DNA from: Enterococcus lemanii
GTDB taxonomy: Bacteria > Bacillota > Bacilli > Lactobacillales > Enterococcaceae
Direction of reading: 5' to 3'
Assembly: GCF_016909125.1 (NCBI RefSeq)
Contig: NZ_JAFBFD010000008.1
Coordinates: 1-64,000 of the forward strand
Length of the DNA: 64,000 nucleotides
Positions 9,899 to 21,700 of the stretch are shown in pieces. Numbering within the stretch: position 1 is the first letter of the stretch; every line of letters begins with the position of its first letter. The position numbers and the translations under genes are program-made. Below the pieces are notes generated by a model, which saw only the letters and a program-made list of their open reading frames with translations, was not told where the DNA came from and made no database searches.

Positions 9899-10438
9899 AT
9901 GAACCGCCTTAAAGAAAAATATAATAAAGAAGTTGTTCCAGCATTAATGGAAAAATTTGAATATAGCTCAGTAATGCAAGCACCAAAAGTTGACAAAATC
10001 GTTATCAACATGGGTGTCGGCGAAGCAGTTGCTAACACAAAAGCGTTAGACAAAGCTGTGGAAGAATTACAAATTATTACAGGTCAAAAACCTTTAATTA
10101 CAAAAGCAAAGAAATCAATCGCGGGCTTCCGTTTACGTGATGGAATGCCAATCGGTGCGAAAGTTACTTTACGTGGCGAAAGAATGTACGAATTTTTAGA
10201 TAAATTAGTTACAGTTGCTTTACCACGTGTACGTGACTTCCACGGTGTAAGCAAAAAAGCGTTCGATGGACGTGGAAACTACACTTTAGGTGTCAAAGAA
10301 CAATTAATCTTCCCAGAAGTTGATTATGATTTGGTCGATAAAGTACGTGGAATGGATATCGTTATTGTTACAACTGCCAACACAGACGAAGAGTCTCGTG
10401 AATTGTTAACTCAATTAGGCATGCCATTCCAAAAATAA
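9899..10438 (+). CDS. rplE: 50S ribosomal protein L5
   Basis: A 179-residue L5 with [11 protein letters not shown]-type motif near residue 35 ([13 protein letters not shown]), [23 protein letters not shown] and the C-terminal [14 protein letters not shown]. It binds 5S rRNA in the central protuberance. Site GAAGGAGGGG precedes the ATG. Confidence 0.97.
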   Translation: MNRLKEKYNKEVVPALMEKFEYSSVMQAPKVDKIVINMGVGEAVANTKALDKAVEELQIITGQKPLITKAKKSIAGFRLRDGMPIGAKVTLRGERMYEFLDKLVTVALPRVRDFHGVSKKAFDGRGNYTLGVKEQLIFPEVDYDLVDKVRGMDIVIVTTANTDEESRELLTQLGMPFQK

Positions 10439-10456
10439 AAAAAGGAGGCGAACTAC

Positions 10457-10642
10457 GTGGCTAAAAAGTCAATGATTGCTAAACACAACCGTCCAGCAAA
10501 ATTTTCAACACAACAAAACTCTCGTTGTGAACGTTGCGGACGCCCACATTCAGTTTATCGTAAATTTAAACTTTGCCGTATTTGCTTCCGCGAACTTGCC
10601 TACAAAGGTCAAATTCCCGGCGTGAAGAAAGCAAGCTGGTAA
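10457..10642 (+). CDS. rpsZ: 30S ribosomal protein S14, zinc-binding type
   Basis: A 61-residue short S14 with two Cys pairs (CERCGR and CRICFR), the zinc-containing C+ form. A zinc-free paralogue elsewhere is common in Firmicutes but not visible here. GTG start after AAAGGAGGCG. Confidence 0.96.
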   Translation: MAKKSMIAKHNRPAKFSTQQNSRCERCGRPHSVYRKFKLCRICFRELAYKGQIPGVKKASW

Positions 10643-10677
10643 ACAAGTAAACTCGCATAAAGGAGGTAAATCATCTA

Positions 10678-11076
10678 ATGGTCATGACAGATCCAATTGC
10701 AGATTTTCTAACACGCATTCGTAATGCCAACATGGTAAAACACGATGTTTTAGAAGTACCTGCTTCAAAAATCAAACGTGACATCGCTGAAATCTTGAAA
10801 AATGAAGGTTTCGTTCGTGATGTTGAATATATCGAAGATGACAAACAAGGCGTAATCCGCGTTTTCCTTAAATATGGAAAAAATGGTGAGCGTGTTATCA
10901 CTAACTTAAAACGTATCTCTAAACCAGGTCTACGTGCTTATGTAAAAGCTGACGAAGTACCGAAAGTATTGAACGGTTTAGGTATTGCAATCATCTCAAC
11001 TTCTGAAGGTGTAATCACTGATAAAGAAGCAAGAGCTAAAAACGTTGGTGGCGAAGTAGTCGCATACGTTTGGTAA
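10678..11076 (+). CDS. rpsH: 30S ribosomal protein S8
   Basis: A 132-residue S8 starting [18 protein letters not shown] and ending with the [13 protein letters not shown]...GGEVVAYVW signature. S8 nucleates the 16S central domain and in some bacteria represses the spc genes. Site AAAGGAGG. Confidence 0.97.
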   Translation: MVMTDPIADFLTRIRNANMVKHDVLEVPASKIKRDIAEILKNEGFVRDVEYIEDDKQGVIRVFLKYGKNGERVITNLKRISKPGLRAYVKADEVPKVLNGLGIAIISTSEGVITDKEARAKNVGGEVVAYVW

Positions 11077-11108
11077 TTTAAATTTATTACACAAGGAGGT
11101 GTCTCTAA

Positions 11109-11645
11109 GTGAGTCGTATTGGGAATAAAATCGTCGTTTTACCGGCTGGTGTTGAAGTAACACAAAACGGAAACGATGTAACAGTTAAAGGTCCTAAAGG
11201 TGAATTAACTCGTACTTTCTCTTCTGATATCGCAATGAATATCGAAGGAAACGAAGTAACATTCACTCGTCCAAATGATAGCAAAGACATGAAAACTATT
11301 CATGGAACTACTCGTGCAAACTTCAATAACATGGTTGTTGGTGTCAGCGAAGGGTTCCAAAAAGCATTAGAATTAATCGGGGTTGGTTACCGTGCGCAAC
11401 TACAAGGTTCAAAACTTGTATTAAACGTTGGTTACTCTCACCCAGTTGAGATTGAAGCACCTGCTGGAACAACTATCGAAGTTCCATCAAACACTTCAAT
11501 TATCGTTAAAGGGATTGATAAAGAAGTTGTTGGCGAATTAGCAGCAAACATTCGTATCGTCCGCGCGCCAGAGCCATACAAAGGCAAAGGAATTCGCTAT
11601 GTTGGTGAATTTGTTCGTCGTAAAGAAGGTAAAACTGGTAAATAA
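11109..11645 (+). CDS. rplF: 50S ribosomal protein L6
   Basis: A 178-residue duplicated-fold protein, GTG start ([17 protein letters not shown]), with the C-terminal [13 protein letters not shown] motif near residue 150. It contacts the sarcin-ricin loop region. Site AAGGAGGTG. Confidence 0.97.
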   Translation: MSRIGNKIVVLPAGVEVTQNGNDVTVKGPKGELTRTFSSDIAMNIEGNEVTFTRPNDSKDMKTIHGTTRANFNNMVVGVSEGFQKALELIGVGYRAQLQGSKLVLNVGYSHPVEIEAPAGTTIEVPSNTSIIVKGIDKEVVGELAANIRIVRAPEPYKGKGIRYVGEFVRRKEGKTGK

Positions 11646-11709
11646 TTTTCGCAACCAAATGGTCTTGCGAAACGCAGCTTAGGCTAGCAACATTAAAGAG
11701 GTGACAATT

Positions 11710-12066
11710 GTGATTACAAAACCAGATAAAAATAAAACACGTCAAAAGAGACATCGTCGTGTACGTGGCAAAATCTCTGGTACTGCTGAGTGCCCACGCT
11801 TAAACGTTTTTCGTTCTAACAAAAACATCTACGCTCAAATTATTGATGACGTAGCGGGTGTGACGCTAGCAAGTGCCTCTGCCCTAGATAAAGAAATTTC
11901 AGGTGCAACAAAAACGGAACAAGCACAAGCTGTCGGTAAATTAATCGCAGAACGTGCAGCAGCAAAAGGGATTAAAGAAGTAGTCTTTGACCGTGGTGGA
12001 TACCTTTACCATGGCCGTGTAGCAGCATTAGCAACAGCAGCTCGCGAAAATGGACTAGAATTTTAA
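11710..12066 (+). CDS. rplR: 50S ribosomal protein L18
   Basis: A 118-residue L18 ([19 protein letters not shown]...[20 protein letters not shown]) that carries 5S rRNA with L5. I chose the GTG at 11710, spaced 6 nt from AAAGAGGTGA; the GTG at 11701 overlaps that site and would add three residues. Confidence 0.95.
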   Translation: MITKPDKNKTRQKRHRRVRGKISGTAECPRLNVFRSNKNIYAQIIDDVAGVTLASASALDKEISGATKTEQAQAVGKLIAERAAAKGIKEVVFDRGGYLYHGRVAALATAARENGLEF

Positions 12067-12086
12067 GAGAAGGAGGAACACCATTC

Positions 12087-12587
12087 ATGGTTTATATCGA
12101 TCCAAAACATTTGGAATTAGAAGACCGCGTTGTTGCGATTAACCGCGTAACAAAAGTTGTTAAAGGTGGACGCCGTTTACGTTTTGCAGCTTTAGTAATC
12201 GTTGGTGATAAAAACGGACACGTAGGATTTGGTACTGGTAAAGCACAAGAAGTACCAGAAGCAATCCGTAAAGCCGTTGAAAGTGCTAAAAAGAACTTGA
12301 TTGAAGTGCCAATCGTAGGGACAACAATTCCTCATGATGTTATCGGAACATTCGGTGGCGGACGTATCTTAATGAAACCTGCTGTAGAAGGTTCTGGGGT
12401 AGCTGCTGGTGGAACTGTTCGTGCCGTATTAGAATTAGCTGGTATTAATGATATCACGACTAAATCTTTAGGCTGTAACACACCAATCAACGTTGTTCGT
12501 GCCGTAGTTGACGGATTACAACAATTAAAACGCGCTGAAGAAGTTGCGGCATTACGTGGCAAATCAGTGGAAGAATTAATCGGTTAA
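12087..12587 (+). CDS. rpsE: 30S ribosomal protein S5
   Basis: A 166-residue S5 with the N-terminal double-stranded-RNA-binding-like domain ([20 protein letters not shown]) and the [18 protein letters not shown] motif. The KGGRR loop, site of spectinomycin-resistance changes in the family, looks normal. Site AGAAGGAGG. Confidence 0.97.
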   Translation: MVYIDPKHLELEDRVVAINRVTKVVKGGRRLRFAALVIVGDKNGHVGFGTGKAQEVPEAIRKAVESAKKNLIEVPIVGTTIPHDVIGTFGGGRILMKPAVEGSGVAAGGTVRAVLELAGINDITTKSLGCNTPINVVRAVVDGLQQLKRAEEVAALRGKSVEELIG

Positions 12588-12600
12588 GGAGGACTCAGAA

Positions 12601-12780
12601 ATGGCTGAATTAAAAATTACTTTAAAACGCAGTATTATCGGACGTCCTCAAAACCAAAAGGATACCGTTAAAGCGTTAGGTCTATCAAAAGTAAACTCAA
12701 GCGTGGTACAACCTGCCAACGAAGCAATTAAAGGCATGGTTAACACAGTTGCACACTTAGTAGACGTAAAAGAAGTTTAA
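12601..12780 (+). CDS. rpmD: 50S ribosomal protein L30
   Basis: A 59-residue protein read directly from the sequence. It begins [20 protein letters not shown], typical of L30, and ends LVDVKEV. It sits between rpsE and rplO as in other Firmicutes, with GGAGGACTCAGAA upstream. Confidence 0.95.
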   Translation: MAELKITLKRSIIGRPQNQKDTVKALGLSKVNSSVVQPANEAIKGMVNTVAHLVDVKEV

Positions 12781-12823
12781 AAACAATGTAATAGATTCAT
12801 TTTGATTAAGGAGGTGCCAAAGC

Positions 12824-13264
12824 ATGAAACTACATGAATTAAAACCTGCAGAAGGCTCTCGCCAAGAACGTAACCGTGTTGGTCGTGGATCTTCATCTGG
12901 TAATGGTAAAACATCTGGACGTGGACAAAAAGGTCAAAAATCACGTTCTGGTGGTGGTGTACGTTTAGGTTTTGAGGGGGGACAAACTCCATTGTTCCGT
13001 CGTTTACCAAAACGTGGATTTACAAACGTTAACCGTAAAGAATACGCAGTTGTTAATCTTGACATTTTAAATCGCTTTGAAGATGGAACTGAAGTAACAC
13101 CGTTAACTTTAGTTGAAGCTGGAATCGTGAAAGACGAAAAAGCTGGAATCAAAGTGTTAGGAAATGGCGAATTAACGAAGAAATTAGCTGTGAAAGCAGC
13201 GAAGTTCTCTAAAACAGCCGAAGAAGCTATTGTAGCTGCTGGTGGATCAGTTGAGGTGATTTAA
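12824..13264 (+). CDS. rplO: 50S ribosomal protein L15
   Basis: A 146-residue L15 with a long basic Gly/Arg-rich N-terminal tail ([20 protein letters not shown]) and the [15 protein letters not shown] motif. It is translationally coupled to secY (TAATG overlap). Confidence 0.97.
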   Translation: MKLHELKPAEGSRQERNRVGRGSSSGNGKTSGRGQKGQKSRSGGGVRLGFEGGQTPLFRRLPKRGFTNVNRKEYAVVNLDILNRFEDGTEVTPLTLVEAGIVKDEKAGIKVLGNGELTKKLAVKAAKFSKTAEEAIVAAGGSVEVI

Positions 13265-14559
13265 TGCTTAAACTTTTAAAGGATGCCTTTAAAGTCAAGG
13301 AAATTAGATCGAAAATCTTTTTTACTGTATTCATTTTGTTCATCTTTCGCTTAGGAACGCACATTACCGTTCCTGGTGTAGATGCTTCGCGCTTGCAAAG
13401 TATCTCTGACTTACCATTCTTGAATATGCTAGACTTGGTAAGTGGAAGTGCCATGCAACGCTTCTCGATCTTTTCAATGGGTGTTTCGCCTTATATCACT
13501 GCATCAATTATTATTCAATTAATGCAGATGGATATTGTGCCAAAGTTCGTTGAGTGGTCAAAACAAGGAGAAGTCGGCCGTCGCAAATTAAATCAAGCAA
13601 CACGTTATTTAACGATTGGTTTAGGGTTCCTACAATCAATGGCATTAACAGCTGGGTTTAATATGTGGACACAATTTGGATTTGTCCCAGATCCAAGTGC
13701 GAAAACATTTTTATTAATCGGCGTTATTTTAACGACGGGAACAATGTTTGTCACTTGGCTAGGTGAACAAATTTCCGAAAAAGGGATTGGTAATGGTGTA
13801 TCAATGATTATCTTTGCAGGGATCATTGCTCGTCTACCAGTTGACATAAAAGAGTTAATCGAAGACTACTTTATCAATATTGAAGCTTCAAGAATTTGGC
13901 AATCGGCACTCTTTATGGTTGCTCTTGTGATTGCAGTGTTGTTAATCGTTGCTTTTGTAACGTATTTCCAACAAGCAGAACGAAAATTGCCAATTCAATA
14001 TACGAAACGAGTAGCGGGTGCGCCAACTAGCTCTTACCTTCCATTGAAAGTAAACGCGGCAGGTGTTATTCCGGTCATCTTTGCTAGCTCCTTTATTACT
14101 ACGCCAAACGCAATCATTCAAGCATTTGGTGGTTCCTATGGAAATGCCGCTTGGTTTGAAATCGTACAAACACTGTTTAATTATAATACTGTTCCTGGAG
14201 CAATTTTATATACCGTGTTAATTATCGCTTTCACCTTCTTCTATGCCTTTGTTCAAGTCAACCCTGAGAAATTAGCGGAGAACTTGCAAAAACAAGGAAG
14301 TTACATACCAAGTGTTCGACCTGGAAAAGGAACCGAAGACTACGTATCAAGTTTATTAATGCGATTAAGTGCAGTAGGCGCGCTTTTCCTAGGATTAGTT
14401 GCCTTACTTCCAATCATTGCTCAAATGGCTTGGAACTTACCGCAGTCAATTGGCTTGGGCGGAACAAGTTTATTAATCGTGATTGGTGTAGCTCTGGAAA
14501 CTGCAAAACAGTTAGAAGGACTTATGCTAAAACGTCAATATACTGGTTTTATGAACTAA
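13264..14559 (+). CDS. secY: Protein translocase channel subunit SecY
   Basis: A 431-residue, ten-helix membrane channel. Motifs are GVSPYITASIIIQLMQ (TM2b/3), the QQAERKLPIQYTKR cytosolic loop, and the C-terminal RPGKGTEDY loop that contacts SecA and ribosomes. It forms the plasma-membrane SecYEG pore for secreted and membrane proteins. It overlaps rplO by one base, so its level follows ribosomal-protein expression. Confidence 0.97.
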   Translation: MLKLLKDAFKVKEIRSKIFFTVFILFIFRLGTHITVPGVDASRLQSISDLPFLNMLDLVSGSAMQRFSIFSMGVSPYITASIIIQLMQMDIVPKFVEWSKQGEVGRRKLNQATRYLTIGLGFLQSMALTAGFNMWTQFGFVPDPSAKTFLLIGVILTTGTMFVTWLGEQISEKGIGNGVSMIIFAGIIARLPVDIKELIEDYFINIEASRIWQSALFMVALVIAVLLIVAFVTYFQQAERKLPIQYTKRVAGAPTSSYLPLKVNAAGVIPVIFASSFITTPNAIIQAFGGSYGNAAWFEIVQTLFNYNTVPGAILYTVLIIAFTFFYAFVQVNPEKLAENLQKQGSYIPSVRPGKGTEDYVSSLLMRLSAVGALFLGLVALLPIIAQMAWNLPQSIGLGGTSLLIVIGVALETAKQLEGLMLKRQYTGFMN

Positions 14560-14569
14560 AGTTTTGTAG

Positions 14570-15265
<696 letters not shown>

Positions 15266-15308
15266 CGATCGATTGCCCGTAACCGACTTGCAAATCGGAA
15301 ACTTTCTC

Positions 15309-15337
15309 TTGCTTAGTAAAGCACATTGTGGTACAAT
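15309..15337 (+). promoter_or_regulatory. Internal promoter before infA
   Basis: TTGCTT (15309-15314), 17-bp spacer, TACAAT (15332-15337). It lies 44 bp past adk and would start transcription of infA-rpmJ-rpsM-rpsK-rpoA-rplQ. A 7-bp hairpin CTTCTGA/TCAGAAG (15350-15368) follows in the leader. Confidence 0.7.
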
Positions 15338-15454
15338 GTGTCAGTCCGACTTCTGACATTTTCAGAAGGTTGTATTGAGAATCTAAGGTGGGAGCACTCG
15401 TTTCCGCCGTTTTATCGTGTGAAAATGCGAAACAATTACAAGGAGGTACTGTGC

Positions 15455-15673
15455 GTGGCAAAAGAAGATATGATTGAAGTCGAAGGTACAGTCGTCGATA
15501 CTTTGCCGAATGCAATGTTTAAAGTCGAACTAGAAAACGGACATCAAGTTTTAGCGACAGTTTCTGGCAAAATCCGTATGCACTATATTCGTATTTTACC
15601 AGGCGACAAGGTGACAGTTGAATTATCACCTTATGACTTGACTCGTGGCCGTATCACTTATCGTTTTAAATAA
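15455..15673 (+). CDS. infA: Translation initiation factor IF-1
   Basis: A 72-residue OB-fold protein ([20 protein letters not shown]...[15 protein letters not shown]), standard length. It occupies the A site of the 30S subunit during initiation. The start is GTG at 15455, preceded by AAGGAGGTACTGC. An upstream in-frame ATG at 15326 lies in the promoter and was rejected. Confidence 0.96.
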   Translation: MAKEDMIEVEGTVVDTLPNAMFKVELENGHQVLATVSGKIRMHYIRILPGDKVTVELSPYDLTRGRITYRFK

Positions 15674-15705
15674 TTGTACTCCGTAAAATCACAGGAGGTA
15701 AGATC

Positions 15706-15822
15706 ATGAAAGTAAGACCATCAGTAAAACCAATGTGTGAACATTGTAAAGTAATTCGTCGTAATGGACGCGTTATGGTGATTTGCCCAGCAAATCCAAA
15801 ACATAAACAACGTCAAGGATAA
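15706..15822 (+). CDS. rpmJ: 50S ribosomal protein L36
   Basis: A 38-residue protein read directly, starting [20 protein letters not shown] and ending KHKQRQG. It has the CEHC...CPANPKH zinc ribbon (C+ type). Located between infA and rpsM as usual, with CAGGAGGTAAG upstream. Confidence 0.95.
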   Translation: MKVRPSVKPMCEHCKVIRRNGRVMVICPANPKHKQRQG

Positions 15823-15839
15823 CCGGAGGTGTAACGAAT

Positions 15840-16205
15840 ATGGCTCGTATTGCAGGAGTAGATATTCCTCGTGATAAACGCGTTGTTGTTTCCCTAACTT
15901 ATATTTATGGTATTGGGAATACAACTGCGAAACAAGTTTTAGCTAACGCTGGCGTTTCTGAAGAAATTCGTGTTCGTGAATTAACGAATGAACAAACAGA
16001 CGCTATCCGTGCTGAAATTGATAAATTAAAAGTTGAAGGGGATCTTCGTCGTGAAGTGAACTTAAACATTAAACGCTTGATGGAAATCGGTTCATACCGT
16101 GGAATCCGTCACCGTCGTGGATTACCAGTACGTGGACAAAACACGAAAAATAATGCACGTACACGTAAAGGCCCGTCTAAAACAGTCGCAGGCAAGAAAA
16201 AATAA
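15840..16205 (+). CDS. rpsM: 30S ribosomal protein S13
   Basis: A 121-residue S13 ([26 protein letters not shown]) with the C-terminal [20 protein letters not shown] tail that reaches the P-site tRNA. Site CCGGAGGTG. Confidence 0.97.
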   Translation: MARIAGVDIPRDKRVVVSLTYIYGIGNTTAKQVLANAGVSEEIRVRELTNEQTDAIRAEIDKLKVEGDLRREVNLNIKRLMEIGSYRGIRHRRGLPVRGQNTKNNARTRKGPSKTVAGKKK

Positions 16206-16232
16206 TTCCTAAGTGAAGGAGGTTAAAACTTC

Positions 16233-16622
16233 ATGGCAGCAAAAAAAGTGAGTCGTAAACGCCGTGTGAAAAAGAATATTGAAACTGGGATTGCACATAT
16301 CCATTCAACATTCAACAATACAATCGTGATGATTACTGATTCTCATGGTAATGCGTTAGCATGGTCATCAGCTGGTGCATTAGGTTTTAAAGGAAGCAGA
16401 AAATCAACACCATTTGCCGCTCAAATGGCAGCAGAAACAGCTACAAAAGTAGCAATGGAACATGGATTAAGAACTGTAGAAGTAACTGTTAAAGGTCCTG
16501 GTTCAGGACGTGAAGCAGCAATTCGTTCATTACAAGCAGCAGGTTTAGAAGTGACTGCAATCCGTGACGTAACTCCAGTTCCTCATAATGGATGCCGCCC
16601 TCCAAAACGCCGTCGTGTTTAA
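16233..16622 (+). CDS. rpsK: 30S ribosomal protein S11
   Basis: A 129-residue platform protein with [15 protein letters not shown] and the C-terminal [18 protein letters not shown] signature. Site GAAGGAGG. Confidence 0.97.
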   Translation: MAAKKVSRKRRVKKNIETGIAHIHSTFNNTIVMITDSHGNALAWSSAGALGFKGSRKSTPFAAQMAAETATKVAMEHGLRTVEVTVKGPGSGREAAIRSLQAAGLEVTAIRDVTPVPHNGCRPPKRRRV

Positions 16623-16701
16623 TGGATGTCGCTCATTTTGAGTATCAGTATTATGTCATTGAACAAGACACTTTTCGTTTTGAAAGGGGTAAGAGATAAT
16701 A

Positions 16702-17640
16702 ATGATTGAATTCGAAAAACCAAGAATTGCTAAAATTGATGAAGAGAAAGATTATGGCAAGTTCATCGTAGAACCTCTAGAACGAGGCTATGGAACTACT
16801 TTAGGAAATTCCCTACGTCGTATTTTGTTATCTTCTTTACCAGGTGCAGCCATTACTAGTATCCAAATTGATGGAGTGTTACACGAATTTTCAACTGTTA
16901 AAGGTGTAAGAGAAGATGTCGCTCAAATTATTTTGAATATTAAAGGTCTTGCATTAAAAATGTATGGACAAGAAGAAAAAACACTAGAAATCGATATTAC
17001 AGGACCAGCAACGGTAACTGCAGGAGATATTCTTGTGGATAGCGATGTTGAAATCTTGAATAAAGATATGTACATCTGTACTGTCTCTGAAGGAGCAACA
17101 TTCCATGCGCGCTTAACGGTTAAACCAGGCCGAGGATATGTTCAAGCTGATGAGAACAAAAAAGAAGACATGCCAATTGGCGTTCTTCCTGTTGATTCTA
17201 TCTACACTCCAGTTCGCCGTGTCAACTATCAAGTTGAAAATACACGTGTTGGACGACGAGATGACTTTGATAAATTAACAATGGAAATATGGACAGATGG
17301 TTCAATTGAGCCATTAGATGCAATGAGTTTAGCTGCAAAAATCATGACAGAACATTTAGATATTTTTGTGAATCTAACAGATGAAGCAAAACATGCTGAA
17401 ATCATGGTCGAAAAAGAAGAAACACAAAAAGAAAAAATGTTAGAAATGACGATTGAAGAATTAGACTTATCTGTTCGTTCATATAACTGCTTAAAACGTG
17501 CAGGAATTAACTCTGTACAAGAATTGACAAATAAATCTGAACCAGAAATGATCAAAGTGCGTAACCTTGGCCGTAAATCGTTAGAGGAAGTTAAGGCGAA
17601 ACTAGAAGATCTTGGTTTAGAATTACGTAAAGACGATTAA
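16702..17640 (+). CDS. rpoA: RNA polymerase alpha subunit
   Basis: A 312-residue alpha subunit. The N-terminal domain (about 1-230) has [22 protein letters not shown] for assembly with beta. The C-terminal domain (about 245-312) has the [24 protein letters not shown] helices that bind UP elements and activators. Site AAAGGGGTAAG. Confidence 0.97.
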   Translation: MIEFEKPRIAKIDEEKDYGKFIVEPLERGYGTTLGNSLRRILLSSLPGAAITSIQIDGVLHEFSTVKGVREDVAQIILNIKGLALKMYGQEEKTLEIDITGPATVTAGDILVDSDVEILNKDMYICTVSEGATFHARLTVKPGRGYVQADENKKEDMPIGVLPVDSIYTPVRRVNYQVENTRVGRRDDFDKLTMEIWTDGSIEPLDAMSLAAKIMTEHLDIFVNLTDEAKHAEIMVEKEETQKEKMLEMTIEELDLSVRSYNCLKRAGINSVQELTNKSEPEMIKVRNLGRKSLEEVKAKLEDLGLELRKDD

Positions 17641-17663
17641 TTTTTACGAAGGAGGGAAACCAC

Positions 17664-18044
17664 GTGAGTTATCGTAAATTAGGACGCACATCTTCTCAAC
17701 GTAAAGCGATGTTGCGTGATTTGACAACTGATTTAATCATTAACGAACGCATCGTTACGACTGAAGCTCGTGCGAAAGAAATTCGTTCAACTACAGAAAA
17801 AATGATCACATTAGGTAAACGTGGCGATTTACATGCACGTCGTCAAGCAGCGGCTTACGTTCGTAATGAAGTTGCTAGCGTTCGTGAAGAAGGCGAAGAA
17901 ATCGTTATTGAATCAGCTTTACAAAAGTTATTCAATGACATCGCACCTCGTTATGCAGAACGCCAAGGCGGTTATACTCGTATCTTGAAGACAGAACCAA
18001 GACGCGGAGATGCAGCACCAATGGTTATCATTGAACTAGTTTAA
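17664..18044 (+). CDS. rplQ: 50S ribosomal protein L17
   Basis: A 126-residue L17 ([23 protein letters not shown] start) ending with [14 protein letters not shown]. Last gene of the alpha group. Site GAAGGAGGG. Confidence 0.97.
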   Translation: MSYRKLGRTSSQRKAMLRDLTTDLIINERIVTTEARAKEIRSTTEKMITLGKRGDLHARRQAAAYVRNEVASVREEGEEIVIESALQKLFNDIAPRYAERQGGYTRILKTEPRRGDAAPMVIIELV

Positions 18045-18365
18045 AATCACACTTAATAGCATATAGCTACATCACTTTGTCGATGAATTTTTTAAGAGTG
18101 TTATGATGTTGGAAGAGTAACTTTTTTTCCGAGTCTAGCTCGTCGCTACCCCTTGATTTTTATCAAGGGGTCAGCACTCATCATAAAGTGTTTTTTTTTA
18201 CCCTCGATTATCTGTCAAGACAGGTCATGGGGAGTGGAAGAAAAAGATAAGAACCAACAAGGCAAGAGGAAAACAAAACTTTTTCATGAAAAAATGGATA
18301 TTGATTGAAAAGTCTTGTTTTTTTTGGTAGTGTTAGTTAGAAATTAGTCAATCAAAGGAGTCAAT
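18045..18365 (+). terminator. Gene-free gap with two terminator-like structures
   Basis: This 321-bp gap ends the ribosomal operon. A perfect CCCCTTGAT/ATCAAGGGG hairpin (18149-18170) is enclosed by a distant TTATGATG/CATCATAA pairing (18099-18106 with 18179-18186) and is followed by a long T-run (18190-18198). A second structure pairs AAAACAA-ACTTTT (18270-18285) with GAAAAGT-TTGTTTT (18307-18321) and ends in a T-run to 18325. TTGAAA-N17-TAGTGT (18305-18333) is a weak candidate promoter for ecfA1. Confidence 0.6.
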
Positions 18366-19205
18366 ATGAAACCGATTATTGAATTAAATCATCTTACTTT
18401 TAGATATCAAAAAACAGACGAGCGTCCAGCTTTAAATGACGTCTCGCTTTCAATTTACCCGGGCGAATGGGTGGCGATTATCGGGCACAATGGCTCAGGA
18501 AAGTCAACCTTAGCCAAAACGATTAACGGCTTACTTGCCCCTGAAAAAGGTACGGTCAAAGTCGGTGATTATACATTAAGTGAAGCCGATTTGTGGTCGA
18601 TTCGCCGCATGGTTGGAATGGTTTTTCAAAACCCTGATAACCAATTTGTTGGGGCGACAGTTGAAGATGACGTGGCGTTTGGTCTAGAAAACCAAGGAAT
18701 TCCTCGCGAAGAAATGCTAGTTCGGGTGAAGGAAGCGTTAGAGCAAGTACGGATGGATGGTTTTCGAACAAAAGAACCTGCCCGACTATCTGGTGGTCAA
18801 AAACAACGGGTGGCGATTGCTGGTGTGGTGGCTTTACGTCCAGATATTATTATTTTAGATGAAGCAACGAGTATGCTTGATCCAGAAGGGCGAGCAGAAG
18901 TGATTGCAACGATTAAAAAGATTAAAGAAGAAAATAATTTAACCGTTCTTTCGATTACCCACGATATTGATGAGGCAGCAAATGCTAATCGTGTCTTAGT
19001 CATGCGCCAAGGAGAATTAATCGATGAAGGAACGCCTGAGAAAATCTTTTCAGCGGGGCCTAAACTGGTTGAATTAGGTCTGGATTTACCATTTCCGGAA
19101 AAATTAAAGTATTCTTTGAAAGAAAAGGGAATCGAAGTACCAACGCAATACTTAACTGAAGAAGGGATGGTGGAATGGCTGTGGACATCCGCTTTGAACA
19201 AGTAG
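18366..19205 (+). CDS. ecfA1: ECF transporter energy-coupling ATPase A1
   Basis: A 279-residue ABC ATPase of the CbiO/EcfA class. Walker [10 protein letters not shown] (about 38-46), Q-loop FQNPDNQFV, signature [13 protein letters not shown], Walker [13 protein letters not shown] and a final His switch (SITHDID). It pairs with EcfA2 and binds EcfT coupling helices to energize interchangeable vitamin S-components, including the one at 3215-3748. Its 3' end overlaps ecfA2 by 31 bp. Confidence 0.94.
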   Translation: MKPIIELNHLTFRYQKTDERPALNDVSLSIYPGEWVAIIGHNGSGKSTLAKTINGLLAPEKGTVKVGDYTLSEADLWSIRRMVGMVFQNPDNQFVGATVEDDVAFGLENQGIPREEMLVRVKEALEQVRMDGFRTKEPARLSGGQKQRVAIAGVVALRPDIIILDEATSMLDPEGRAEVIATIKKIKEENNLTVLSITHDIDEAANANRVLVMRQGELIDEGTPEKIFSAGPKLVELGLDLPFPEKLKYSLKEKGIEVPTQYLTEEGMVEWLWTSALNK

Positions 19206-20041
19206 ATTTTACGTATCAACCAAATTCACCATTTGAACAACGTGTTTTACATGAGATGAACTTAACCATTAAAGAAGGTTCTTATACCGCGCTTGTTGGT
19301 CATACGGGCAGTGGAAAATCTACCCTGTTACAACACCTCAATGCGTTATTAAAACCAACCGCTGGCAAAGTCTTTATCGGAGACCGCGTCATTACACCTG
19401 AAACCAATAATAAAAACTTAAAACCCATTCGTCAAAAAGTCGGGATTGTTTTCCAATTTCCAGAAGCGCAATTGTTTGAAGAAACAGTTGAAAGAGACAT
19501 TGCTTTTGGTCCGAAAAATTTTGGTGTTTCAGAAGAAGCGGCTAATCAGCTAGCTGCCAAAACGTTAAAAATGGTTGGGCTAGACGAAAGTTACTTAGCA
19601 CGCTCACCATTTGACCTGTCAGGCGGTCAAATGCGTCGGGTAGCCATTGCGGGCGTTTTAGCGATGGAACCTGAGATTTTAGTCTTAGATGAACCGACTG
19701 CTGGTTTGGATCCCCAAGGTCGAAAAGAAATGATGGAAATGTTTCATCGTTTACACCAAGAAAATAAGATTACCATTGTATTAGTGACGCATTTGATGGA
19801 TGACGTGGCTGATTATGCTGATTTTGTCTATGTCCTAGAAAAAGGACGCCTAGTCAAAGAAGGGAGCCCGCGCGAAGTCTTTCAAGATGTTGAATGGTTA
19901 CATGACAGACAACTCGGCGTACCAACCGCTACCGCCTTTGCGCAAAAACTGGTCGACCGTGGCTTTCAATTTGCAACTTTGCCTTTAACTTCCGAAGAAT
20001 TAGCAACCGCACTAATTGCTAAAGGAGGATTAAGCCAATGA
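19175..20041 (+). CDS. ecfA2: ECF transporter energy-coupling ATPase A2
   Basis: A 288-residue second ATPase, with Walker [20 protein letters not shown] in the Q-loop region, signature [13 protein letters not shown] and Walker [13 protein letters not shown]. It forms the heterodimer with EcfA1. The ATG at 19175 follows GAAGGGATGG inside ecfA1. Its stop overlaps the ecfT start (ATGA). Confidence 0.94.
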   Translation: MAVDIRFEQVDFTYQPNSPFEQRVLHEMNLTIKEGSYTALVGHTGSGKSTLLQHLNALLKPTAGKVFIGDRVITPETNNKNLKPIRQKVGIVFQFPEAQLFEETVERDIAFGPKNFGVSEEAANQLAAKTLKMVGLDESYLARSPFDLSGGQMRRVAIAGVLAMEPEILVLDEPTAGLDPQGRKEMMEMFHRLHQENKITIVLVTHLMDDVADYADFVYVLEKGRLVKEGSPREVFQDVEWLHDRQLGVPTATAFAQKLVDRGFQFATLPLTSEELATALIAKGGLSQ

Positions 20042-20835
20042 TGAATAAATTGATCTTAGGTCGTTATTTACCAGGAGACTCGTTGATTCACCGATTGGAC
20101 CCACGAGCAAAATTAATCGGAGCCTTTTATTTCATCGGGATTATATTTCTAGCAAATAATTGGCAAACCTACTTACTATTAGGTTTGTTTACCCTTTTTA
20201 GTTTATTTTTATCAAAAATTGATTTTAATTTCTTTATAAAAGGTGTCAAGCCAATGATCTGGTTAATTTTATTTACGGTTGCCTTACAAATTTTCTTTAC
20301 AGGTGGCGGTGAAGTGTACTGGAAATGGGGCATTTTACAATTAACCGAATTAGGGATTCAAAACGGACTCTTTATCTTCTGTCGTTTTGTCTTAATTATC
20401 TTCATGTCAACCTTACTGACGTTAACAACCGCACCGTTATCGTTATCAGACGCGATTGAATATTTACTGCGCCCGTTAAAACCATTAAAAGTACCGGTAC
20501 ACGAAATCTCTTTGATGCTTTCCATTGCTTTACGTTTTGTGCCGACATTAATGGATGAAACAGAAAAAATCATGAATGCCCAACGCGCACGAGGGGTTGA
20601 TTTTGGTGAGGGCAACTTAGTTCAAAAAATGAAAGCTGTCATCCCGTTGTTAATTCCGTTGTTTGTAAGTAGTTTTAACCGTGCCGATGATTTAGCAACG
20701 GCGATGGAAGCTCGCGGTTACCAAGGTGGCGATGGACGAACAAAATACCGCGTCTTGCATTGGCGCTTGGCGGATACGTTGAGCCTAATTGCCTTTGCAC
20801 TCGTAACGCTGGCTTTAGTTTATTTAAGAAAATAA
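20038..20835 (+). CDS. ecfT: ECF transporter transmembrane coupling protein T
   Basis: A 265-residue membrane protein starting with the [15 protein letters not shown] motif of EcfT, with about five membrane segments and coupling-helix ARG motifs ([10 protein letters not shown] near residue 180 and [12 protein letters not shown] near 220) that contact the two ATPases. Translation is coupled to ecfA2. An ATG at 20041 is an equally readable start. Confidence 0.94.
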   Translation: MMNKLILGRYLPGDSLIHRLDPRAKLIGAFYFIGIIFLANNWQTYLLLGLFTLFSLFLSKIDFNFFIKGVKPMIWLILFTVALQIFFTGGGEVYWKWGILQLTELGIQNGLFIFCRFVLIIFMSTLLTLTTAPLSLSDAIEYLLRPLKPLKVPVHEISLMLSIALRFVPTLMDETEKIMNAQRARGVDFGEGNLVQKMKAVIPLLIPLFVSSFNRADDLATAMEARGYQGGDGRTKYRVLHWRLADTLSLIAFALVTLALVYLRK

Positions 20836-20840
20836 GAGGA

Positions 20841-20869
20841 AAAAGCGAGCCGCCAAGACTCGCTTTTTT
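20841..20869 (+). terminator. Terminator after ecfT
   Basis: AAAAGCGAG (20841-20849) pairs with CTCGCTTTT (20859-20867) and continues into a short T-run. truA begins 37 bp later, so it may be partly read through. Confidence 0.75.
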
Positions 20870-20905
20870 ACTCGTCGAAAGACCCGATTTGAAAGGAAAG
20901 AAAAA

Positions 20906-21649
20906 ATGGTTCGATATAAAGCAATTATTTCTTATGATGGAACAAACTTTTGTGGCTTTCAACGCCAATTAAAAGGCCGGACAGTTCAAGGAGAATTAGA
21001 AAAAACATTAAGTAAAATGGCGAATCAACCGATTGAAATTCATGGCTCTGGTCGAACCGATGCGGGAGTACATGCGATTGGTCAAGTGATTCACTTTGAT
21101 TTTCCTTATGAACGCCCGCTTGAAAAAATGCGTTTTGGCCTAGATACTCAAACACCTGACGATATCGCTTGCCGTCAAGTTGAAATGGTCGCGGATGATT
21201 TTCACGCCCGTTATTTAGCCAAGGGAAAGACGTATGAGTTTCGTGTAGATATTGGTAAACCTCGTAGCCCGTTTCGCCGGTATTATGCAAGTTATTATCC
21301 TTACCCCGTCGATGTTCATAAAATGCAACAAGCCTTACCAGATTTGTTAGGCACGCATGATTTTACTTCATTTTGCGCTTCTGGTAGTTCCGTTGAAGAC
21401 AAAACACGTACAATTGAAGTTGCTAATTTAACCGTTAGCCCTGATGGTGAAGAATTAGTCTTCACTTTTAGTGGGGATGGCTTTTTATATAAGATGATTC
21501 GAATTATGGTCGGCACTTTGTTAAAAATCGGGAATGGTCGTTTACCGGTCGATGCGATTCCAGCGATTATTGCCGGAAAAGATCGGAACTTAGCTGGACC
21601 AACCGCCCATCCAGAAGGACTATATTTAAAAGAAGTTCGCTATGAATAA
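20906..21649 (+). CDS. truA: tRNA pseudouridine(38-40) synthase
   Basis: A 247-residue TruA isomerizing U38-U40 in the tRNA anticodon stem. The catalytic Asp is in [11 protein letters not shown] (near residue 52). [19 protein letters not shown] opens the protein. It is commonly placed after the ECF module in Lactobacillales. Site GAAAGGAAAG. Confidence 0.95.
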   Translation: MVRYKAIISYDGTNFCGFQRQLKGRTVQGELEKTLSKMANQPIEIHGSGRTDAGVHAIGQVIHFDFPYERPLEKMRFGLDTQTPDDIACRQVEMVADDFHARYLAKGKTYEFRVDIGKPRSPFRRYYASYYPYPVDVHKMQQALPDLLGTHDFTSFCASGSSVEDKTRTIEVANLTVSPDGEELVFTFSGDGFLYKMIRIMVGTLLKIGNGRLPVDAIPAIIAGKDRNLAGPTAHPEGLYLKEVRYE

Positions 21650-21660
21650 GATAACCAAAA

Positions 21661-21700
21661 AACAACCACTTTTGCCTTTACGCAGAAGTGGTTGTTTTTT
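21661..21700. terminator. Bidirectional terminator between truA and the YfhO-type gene
   Basis: Perfect 11-bp stem AACAACCACTT (21661-21671) with AAGTGGTTGTT (21686-21696), T-rich on both strands. The 3' end of the converging minus-strand gene, including its stop (21678-21680), lies inside the structure. Confidence 0.9.
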
